Shown: positions 25,715-34,100 of the stretch, piece after piece
Layout of the letters: each line of letters begins with the position of its first letter
Position numbering within the stretch: the stretch's first letter is position 1
NCBI GenBank assembly: GCA_012034595.1
Contig: JAAUPE010000072.1
Location: 1-34,820 of the forward strand
Reading direction: 5' to 3'
Origin: Calothrix sp. CSU_2_0
Lineage (GTDB): Bacteria > Cyanobacteriota > Cyanobacteriia > Cyanobacteriales > Nostocaceae
Length of the DNA stretch: 34,820 bases
The notes under the pieces: model-generated
Database searches by the model: none
The model's input: only the letters and a program-made list of their open reading frames with translations
What the model was told of the DNA's origin: nothing
Program-made: the position numbers and the translations under genes

Positions 25715-26429
25715 TTAAACTGTCCACTGTCGTGATTTAGCGGTGCAACTCCAACTAATTTAGAAATGCATTTTGCTGATAATTTTCCTAATTCAGGTAA
25801 ATCGGAAACGATAGTTGAAGAAATTACAGGACCGATTCCAGGAACGGTTTTTAGCAGCTTTACTTTATCTGACCACTCCTGGTTATTTTTCGTCATCTCT
25901 TCGATTTCTTCATTTATCTGATTTAGCCTTTTATCTAAATATTTGAGATGCTCTTCTATATCTAATAAGGCTTTTCCACGAGCGCGATCGCGCCTATTTT
26001 TTCCGCAGTTTGCATTTCGACTAACTGCCTTCTTCGACTCACTAATTCACTCAACTGCCGTGATTCTTCTGATTCTATCGCTAATATTTTTGGTTGAATT
26101 GCTTCTCCAAAATGTGCCAACACTCTTGCATCTATTGTATCTGTTTTCGCTAAATAGCCCAATGCTTTTGCAAAATCTCTCCCTTGACGTGGATTTATCA
26201 ATGCCACTGGTTGTTGATATTCTTGTAATTTAATTATTGCTTCTGTTTCTAATCCTCCTGTTGCTTCTATTACTATTAATTTAGGATTGTATTGTTTGAG
26301 CGTTTCGACTAATGTCGTAATTTCTTCTTTTGTATTTGCGACTTTCAATGTGATGTTTAATGGGCGAATATAAACATCTAGTCTTGCTTTACTTACATCA
26401 ATACCCACGTAATTCAAGGTTTCTTCCAT
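25715..26429 (-). pseudogene. IS110-family transposase, frameshifted and 3'-truncated
   Basis: Start is probably the ATG at 26427-26429 (YVGIDVSKARLDV follows), not the longer ORF that begins at 26477. The RuvC-like DEDD core is visible: D in GIDVSK, E in VIEATGG and D in KTDTIDARVLA. At the T run 25997-26002 (A6 on the coding strand) the frame is lost (stop at 25962), but one extra A restores NRRDRARGKALLDIEEHL and the C-terminal transposase_20 part (LKTVPGIGPVISSTIVSDLPELGKL, HDSGQFKG) read from 25896. The gene is then cut at 25714 by the ISAzo13 end. It therefore lacks its last part and should not be active. Confidence 0.75.
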
Positions 26430-26625
26430 TTGCGATCGCACTCCCTGTTTTAATGGCATCCCCAAGATTCCCCTCATCCTTGCACGATACGAGCTATCAT
26501 TTAAGGTGCTCCCGGCGACTGTTCGAGCTCTGTCGTGGAGATTTTAGTGGTGACCCTTGCTACGAGGCGGTTTTTTGAACCTTGGTTGGGACGGTCTACC
26601 ACTACTTATAAGATACAAGGTTGGG
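26430..26625 (-). ncRNA. candidate IS110 bridge-RNA leader
   Basis: The non-coding 5' side of IS110 elements is known to encode a bridge RNA that guides recombination. Here, upstream of the transposase ATG, TAGTGGTGACC (26545-26555) pairs with GGTCTACCACTA (26593-26604) over 11 bp with one bulged base, enclosing GAACCTTGGTT as a possible inner loop. The region is GC-richer than its surroundings. Ends of the element and of the RNA are not defined. Confidence 0.4.
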
Positions 26626-26646
26626 TGGAACGTAGTGGAACCCAAC
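26620..26646. repeat. GTTGGGT hairpin repeat, copy 1
   Basis: GTTGGGT, 13 bp, ACCCAAC: a hairpin of a type common in Nostocales intergenic DNA. A second copy with the same arms and the same 13-bp spacing lies at 26891-26917. Confidence 0.5.
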
Positions 26647-26890
26647 ACATGATATGAGGAAAACAAACATTATTTCCTAGAACGGTAAAACTAACTTGAA
26701 ATGAAAATAAAGGCTTAATTTCGTTCGCTAAAAAGAAAATTTCAAACGAGTTTTCTATGTGTCCAAACTACCTCTAGTCAGTTTTACCACGCTAGATTAT
26801 TTCAAAAACAGGTATTAAATTTGAATGAATAAAATCAATCTTTTAAAGATGAAAGCAAGTTGAATATTATCGCACATCTAAAAACTGTAT

Positions 26891-26917
26891 GTTGGGTTAC
26901 GCTTTGCTTCACCCAAC
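26891..26917. repeat. GTTGGGT hairpin repeat, copy 2
   Basis: Same GTTGGGT/ACCCAAC arms and 13-bp spacing as at 26620-26646, different loop sequence. The gap 26647-27090 holds no credible gene; it also contains a GATAC/GTATC hairpin (about 26978-27006) of similar type. Confidence 0.5.
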
Positions 26918-27090
26918 CCACGAATCGATGCGATTCTACTGAAAAACTGCTACGAGAGAATATGGGTTTTCGGATTTGCGATACCGAAGGTGACGCTTTG
27001 CGTATCACACCCCTGAGTATAACTTAAGGCTTAAACAGACCCTTTTCAAACATCCTCTTAACACAGTCGCTACGAATCGATACGACCACA

Positions 27091-27168
27091 CTGGATTACT
27101 GGTCTGTTGAGACATCAAAATTTCGTCAAGCTTCGGTTGAAGCTAATGAAGTTCCAGTAAACTATGAA
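27091..27168 (+). pseudogene. fragment of a second tnsB gene
   Basis: Read on the plus strand, it encodes LDYWSVETSKFRQASVE-NEVPVNYE, matching TnsAB LDYWSIETSKFRQASVE-KEVPVRYD from the intact gene (coding DNA ~12540-12620, minus strand). At the nucleotide level, about 67 of the first 70 positions agree. Beyond both edges the similarity stops abruptly. It is in opposite orientation to the intact gene. A close relative of the transposon must have been here, or a short piece was copied. Confidence 0.7.
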
Positions 27169-27839
27169 TTAAGATTGTAATATTAATTTTTTATCCCTCA
27201 CTCTTATCGACTTTAATTTTCTTACAGTTGCATCTGCTTCTTTACGATTTTTTATTCTTTTTGATTCCAATAATTTGGGAGTAAATAAATCTTCACTTTT
27301 ATAGCCGAGAATAAAATCAATAATATTTGAAGAAACATAGTCTTCTACATGTTTGTAATTAGAACTAGAAACAATCTGATTAAAATTACTTATTAATCTG
27401 TGAGACTCATAAACTTTACCATCTTGCAAAGTAAATTTAATACCTTTTGAATATAAAGATGCTTTTTGAATTTGAAAACAAAAAAGGGAAAAATTTTTTC
27501 CATAATAACTTCATCATCTCGAATATCAAAGCACATTATTCTACCACCAGCTTTATTTATAATTGGCTCTTTTAAATATTCAAGATAAACTTCAAGTTGA
27601 AGTGCATTAATATCATTTGCAGTTAATACTAATTCTGCATTTTTGTCAAAAAGAACACTTGTTTTGAAAGCTAATACACGTCCTCTGACTTCTTGATATT
27701 TTTCAAAACTAATTTTTGTAAGCTTCTCAGGTAAACCTAACTCAGTATCTATTTTATTACTCAAAAATATTAGGCTTATCAAATTATCAACTATCCATAA
27801 TAAAATATCAAAATTTAAGGGGGAAAGACGAAAAATCAT
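27169..27839 (-). pseudogene. frameshifted gene downstream of the RHS gene, unknown function
   Basis: Two frames: 27393-27839 (148 codons) and 27169-27429. Adding one T to the T6 coding run at 27480-27485 joins them into a ~223-residue product. The tail IQKVLNLLCKMVKF of the first ORF is then replaced by CFQIQKASLYSKGIKFTLQDGKVYESHR. The joined protein starts with a hydrophobic helix region (FDILLWIVDNLISLIFLS), has a beta-rich middle (NDINALQLEVYLEYL) and a Lys/Arg-rich end (KRIKNRKEADATVRKLKSIRVRDKK). No family recognised. Its place 306 bp after an RHS protein on the same strand fits an immunity-type partner, but nothing in the sequence proves it. Confidence 0.5.
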
Positions 27840-28145
27840 TAGCGATATATATATTGTGTGTAGATAACATTATATAACACTTCTGGAGGGAAATCTCAGT
27901 CACTCTATTACTTTCTCTAGTGATGAAACACGAGATTACCTCCTATGACGAGAACTGCAAGAGAACGGAGTCTTTTTAGTAATTTGCAATTGGGAAAGCC
28001 CACTAATCAGTTAAAAAGAGACAGGTAGATAAAAAATTAAAAGAAAGCGAGATGCACAAATCCGAAACTGAGTAAATATTGTCAATCGGAAAGCTTACTG
28101 AGATTTAAAAACTCACAGATTGTGTGCAATCAAGTGAATTTGATA
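27840..28145. other. intergenic region with possible gene debris
   Basis: No intact gene. One plus-strand frame, interrupted by stops, reads ETRDYLL, a stop, RELQENGVFLVICNWESPLIS, which looks protein-like and may be debris of an older gene; I do not recognise it. No strong terminator hairpin was found after the RHS gene. Confidence 0.3.
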
Positions 28146-31100
28146 TTAGCCTATTCCAGATTGACCAAGATAAAAACCTATACCAAATACACTGCTAGCA
28201 GTTGCGATGTCATTAGAGCCAGCAAAACCACTAGCATTGCCAAATCTAATAAATCCATAAGTTTTTTTCAATTTAATTGGTTGGGAAATTCCGGTAGGAC
28301 CACTAGCTGAATTCAGGTTAAAAAGTCCTCGTAGGGAATTAGGTCCATCACCATAAATTCTGTCTGTAACAACTTCAAAATCTAGCTTTTCTTTAACTAT
28401 CTTATTTTCAGGATTACTGAGCGCAATGCTTAATCCCAAACCAATTGCCCAAATATTATAATCCCATATTTTTCCTGTACTAGAAGTCGCAGTAGCTTTA
28501 GCGGTAAAGAAACTTGGCTCAAATTTAGCAAATTTATCTATGATAGTACCAGTTCCAGGAGATATATCCGTAGCTTGCGAATCATATTGATCGATTGAAA
28601 TGCTTCCTGTCCAAACTATTTTAGGAAAAGGTGAACCTAAATCCCCAACAAGAAGTCTAGCGCCCGCTTGAAGAAAGAAAAGATTCTGTAAAATATTTAA
28701 AACTGCATAAGTATTATTTATTTCTGCTAATGTCGTTTTGCCACTTGGGTCAATATAGTTAACCGGATTGTCATGAGTATATACGTACTTGTGCAGCGTT
28801 ATAGGTTTACCAATCCGACCCTCATAATCATCCTTTCGTGTAAACCTCCCTGTATCTGCATCATAATACCGCGCTCGATTATAATAATCCCCCAATGCCT
28901 CATCAAACTGTTCCCCAACAAATAGGTACTTATTCTCAACCCCACCAGTCGAGTCAATTAATTTCCCATAAGCATCGTAATTGTATGTACTAACTACATT
29001 GCCCTGAGAATCACTCAACACTCTCGTGCTACCCAAACCATCAACATGATAGAAATTGCGACTATTTCCTTGCCCTTGAGCAATCAAATCATGACCATAC
29101 ACATACTTAATTAGCACTGTACCCGATGGGGAATATTCTTCCAGAACCTGTGCAAATTGCTGTACTTCATCAACCAAATACCGTGTCTCAACACCATTTA
29201 CAGTCGATGCAACCCGAATACCATTATCGTTATACCGATATTGCATTTGCTGTTGAATAGTACTACCCGCATCTCGAACTTTTGCCGCAATTAACCTATT
29301 TTCAAAATCCCAACTGTATTCAGTCGTTACGCCATTTTCTGTTTTGGTTAAGGTATTTCCTTGATTATCGTAGGTATAACCAACAACAACCTGCTGATTA
29401 ACTTTTTCATTCAACAAGCGGTCATTTGCATCATACTCATAATTCGTAGTAGTCGTAACACCATTGACAACTTCCGTCTTAATCTTTCGATTCCCCACCT
29501 TATCGTAGATGTAACCGTAAACCCTATTACCATTAACCGCATCGGTAATTTTCTCCTCTAATAACCGATACAAATCATCGTAAACATACTCAACAACACG
29601 TCCCGTATTTTCAACAACCTTCTTCCTATTCCCTACTTTATCCAAGGTATAAGTATAGCTGGAAAGGATATTATTACCCTTGCGATTTTCGAGATATTTC
29701 AACCGATTTAGGTCATCGTATTGGCGTATTTCCTGCGTACCATTTACAAAAGTCGTGCTAACTAAATTACTAGCCGCATCATAATCATAATCTGCTGTTG
29801 TAACCCCATTTTCTAAAACTTTATCCAGACGGTTCCGCACATCAAAGGTGTAATTAACCGTACCTGATACAGTTGTAACTGAGGTGCGATTACCCGCAAC
29901 ATCGTAGCCGTAGCCAATACTGCGACTAACTCCACCAATATTATCAGTGCGTTGAATTTGTCTGTCCCGCACATCGTAGTCATAATCGTAACTTGCAGTA
30001 TTTACACCCGAAGCATCGATAAACCTAACCACATCTTGCAATCCTACAGAATTGTAAGCATAAGTGACCTTCGACCCATCCTGGAATTGCTTAACACTCA
30101 TCCGATTCATTGGGTCATAGTTATAAGTAATCACCCGACCATTAAAATCAGTCTGAGTTTTCAGATTCCCCACAGCATCATAGGTCATCCCTGCGCGCTG
30201 ATTCATGGGTAAAATAGTAGTCGTGCGTCGTCCTACACCATCATATTCGTAGCGAGTGGTATGATTTTCGGCATCAGTTGTCGTGATTAAATTCCCAACA
30301 GAATTATAACCATAACTAGTAGAGTCCCCAAGGGCATTTTTCACCCCAGTCAACCGACCCAAATCATCATAACCATATTCGGTACGTTTACCCTCTTGGT
30401 CGATTGCAGCTACCCGACGACCCAAGTTATCGTATTCCTGACTGGTAAAGGTTTTATCCTGGAACTCGGTTTTTACCAACCGTCCCAAATCATCATACTT
30501 AAAGTTGGTAGTACGATTCAACGCATCAACTTCCGCAACCCTCTGTCCCACAGCATCATACACATACTTCGTGCGGGGATTATCCGTTAAAGTTGCAGGT
30601 GTATCATCAGCATAAATTATCTCAACTTGTCGTCCTGCTGCATCATAACGAAACTCAGTCCTATTACCCCGCTCGTCAATTTGTGCTTTCACCAACCCGT
30701 CGGTATAATACTCCGTCTGGCTTCTAGCATTATCATCCCAATTATTCGGCGTACTATCGGGGAGAATCGTGGCAATCAACCTACCGACTTTATCGTAAAC
30801 AAACCGGGTTTCCCTACCACTAAAATCGATACTCGCTACCTTTTGTCCCTTCTCGTCGTAGCGGTGTTTTTCCCGCAGATTATCACTCAAATCATTGGGA
30901 GTATCATCAGCGTAAATTGTCTCGATTAACTCACCTTTGGTATTGTAAACATATTGCATCTTGCGGTTGAGCGCATCAATTACTGCAACTTGCTTGCTAT
31001 TATCATCATACTCATAGGTCGTGGTTTGATTTTCAGCATCAGTCATGGTCTTCATTTGACCCTTGCTGTCATACGTCCACTGCGTTAACAACTCCCGCAC

Positions 31101-34100
31101 TTGACCGTTTGCCAAAATCATGTAGCGTTTTTCAGAGAGTTTATCTCCTTTTCTGTTGTAGATATAACCAGTTACATTACCTAATGCATCTACAACCTTA
31201 TTGACATCTCCATACTTAGTATATTCAAAAGAAGTAAGCTTGCCGCTAGCATCTTTGACTGATTTAAGTTGACCGGAAATATCGTAGTCGTAAATCGATA
31301 TTTTTCCTGTTGCATCGATTGTGGAGGTTAAATTACCACTACCATCATATTTATTGGTTGTAGTACGACCCAGCGAGTCTGTTACCGTCAACAACCGACT
31401 CTTATCACCATAGGTGTAATACGTAATATTACCAAGTGCATCTGTTTCCGTTAACTTATTGTTTCTGCTGTCGTAGGTAGATTTGGTAGTAAAACCATTT
31501 TCACTACTGCGGTCAGAGATGACAGTTTCTTCTAAAACGTTGTTATTTTCGTCATACTTCCGTTTGATAATTTGACCAAGAGCATCTATTTCTGTGAGAA
31601 TATTACCGCGTTCGTCGTATTCGTAGATTGTGGAATAGCCTAATTGGTCTTTAACAACCTGCTTAGAATTATTCGGGTCATAGGTCATTTCCACTTTCTG
31701 ACCGTTAACATCAATCAATTCCTTCAACCGACCATCATCACCATACTCATTCCGCAACCCAGTTCTACCAAGCGGGTCGATAATCTTGTCGAGATAATGC
31801 TTGCGTTGGTCATTATTGAGATACTCCATCCGCGTAATATTATTCTCGCGATCGGTAACTGAGGTTAAATCCCCCAAAACATCATACTCATAGCGAATCA
31901 ACTCACCCATCGGGTCTTTAACGCTCGTAATTCGACCCTGTGCATCCCGCTCAAAAGTAACCTTTTGCCCCGTAGAACTAGTAATATCCTCATCCGTATA
32001 AGTCAACTTGTTCCCGTTTGTATCCGTAACCGTCAACAAATCTCCCGACTTCCCATCGATTTCATATACAACCCCTTCTTTCGTCGTCAGGATGTAAACA
32101 CCACCGAAAAACTCCGAAGCTGGGTTAAAAGGATTTTGACCGAAATCGTAGAACTCGTTAGTGTCAGGACTGCGGGTAATGTAGGTTGTTTTAGGATTTT
32201 TGATACTTAGTTTACTTGTTCCACCATTGTCGGCAGCAAATTCCGGTGCAAAGAAATATTTGGAGAAATAAAGCAAGGAATTTCCGTCAATCCTCTCAAT
32301 CTGCCTTGGCTTGAATGTAAATGCTTCCCGCTTACCACCAGGCAAGGTAATATAAACCTTCGTCCCATCCTTAAAGGCTTTCTGTCTGCCTACTAATTCT
32401 TGTTCTTCGGTCGGTTTACCCACACCCGTCCGCAAGTCGGTATCCCTAAACTCCATCCTCCACCCATAACCAAAGTCATCGGTAGTCCCACTCGTCAACG
32501 TATCGTAGGTGCGGGTCAAAGTAATCGGAATCCCAGTTACCGGAACCGTTAAATCGGTAAACGACAATCTAAAGTTACCCAACTTCAAATCACCAGCAAC
32601 CTCAACAGTTTGCTCCGAGTAGCTAATCTTCCCACCATTATCCCCAACCTCCAACCGGACAATATACGAGTCATTCTGCAACAACGACGGGTCAAACTTC
32701 TCCGCTAACAACCCATTATTAATCTGTGTGGGATTATCGTTACGCCATATTTCCCTAAACTCACCACCATCGATGGGCGCAACCAACAAGCGATAATAAT
32801 CCAAACCACTATCATCAGAAATTGTGGCTCGAATCTGCGTTGGAGCCTTGACAAAATCCCCATCATTAATTCCTTCCAACTTAAATTCTACCGTAGGTGC
32901 AAATGCATCAGTTGGGTCAACAACAAGCACATCAAAAGTCGCTTGTCCCATATTACCCGCAGTATCAGTAGCCTTGGCAATACCTTGAACCGTACCCGCA
33001 GCAGTTGCCTTCACCGTACCAATTCCGTTGGCATCCAAGACTACGTTCGTACCATTTACCAACAACTGCAATCCAGCCACCTTAATATTGTCAGTTGCTC
33101 GTGCTTGGAAAGTAATCGTATCGCCCAAATCCACTGTATTGTTGAGAGCAATCAAGCTAACTTTAGGCGCGATCGCATCAGCAGCAACTACTAAATTATA
33201 ACTTTGGTTCGTACTACCACCATTCCCATCAGCAACTGCGATCGCGACACTATGACTACCCACATTATTAATACCGGGATTCCACCGCAACCTACCCAAA
33301 TTATCCAGGGTCATTCCCTTACCCAAAGAGGTAGCATCAAGGGAATAAGTCAAGCGATCGCCATCAACATCAACTGCCTTAATATCGTAACTATACGCAG
33401 TCCCTGGAGTCCCATTCGTCACCGCAGTCGAATTAATCACCGGAGCATTATTACTACGTGCAGTTAGAGTAAACCGTTGTGCAGCACCCAAACCTCCAGC
33501 ATCCACCGCACCCACAATTACCTCATAACTACCTGCAATCGGGTTATTCCAACTCAACAAACCAGTGGTAGCATTAATACTCATCCCCGCCACACCCTTG
33601 ATTAACTGGTATGTCAGGGTGTCATTTGCATCCGCATCACTTGCCACAATTTGGTAACTATAAGCACGATTCGTTGCTGCTAAAAATACAGGACTAGAAG
33701 TAATCTTCGGTGCATTATTCACCGCAACCGGGACAACCTGCCCCGAAACTTCTTCCCTTGCCACCTCCACAGTATAGGTTTGAATCGCACTAGCACCAGC
33801 CTTATCGGTAGCAATTACTTCCACCTGATACTCTTGCAACTGGTCTAATTTTGGTGTCCATTTAATTACACCATTACTGTCAATTGTCATCCCCACTGGA
33901 GATTTACCCAAGCTTACGGTAATTTCTTCTCCTTCCGCATCAGTCGCTATCACTTGATAGGTATATGGCTGGTCAACTGCGGCAATAGTCTTGGGTGTAG
34001 AATTAATCTGCGGGGGAGTATTCAGACCATTCACAATTAAACTAAACTCCTGACCCACAAATGCACCCAATGCATCGGTTAGTCTAATTTTAACTGTGTG

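Noticed and set aside
29361-33467. Many plus-strand ORFs opposite the RHS gene
   Set aside because: They are antisense shadows of a strongly repetitive gene whose minus-strand product is unmistakable; their Ile/His/Thr-rich composition reflects the reversed YD-repeat codons.
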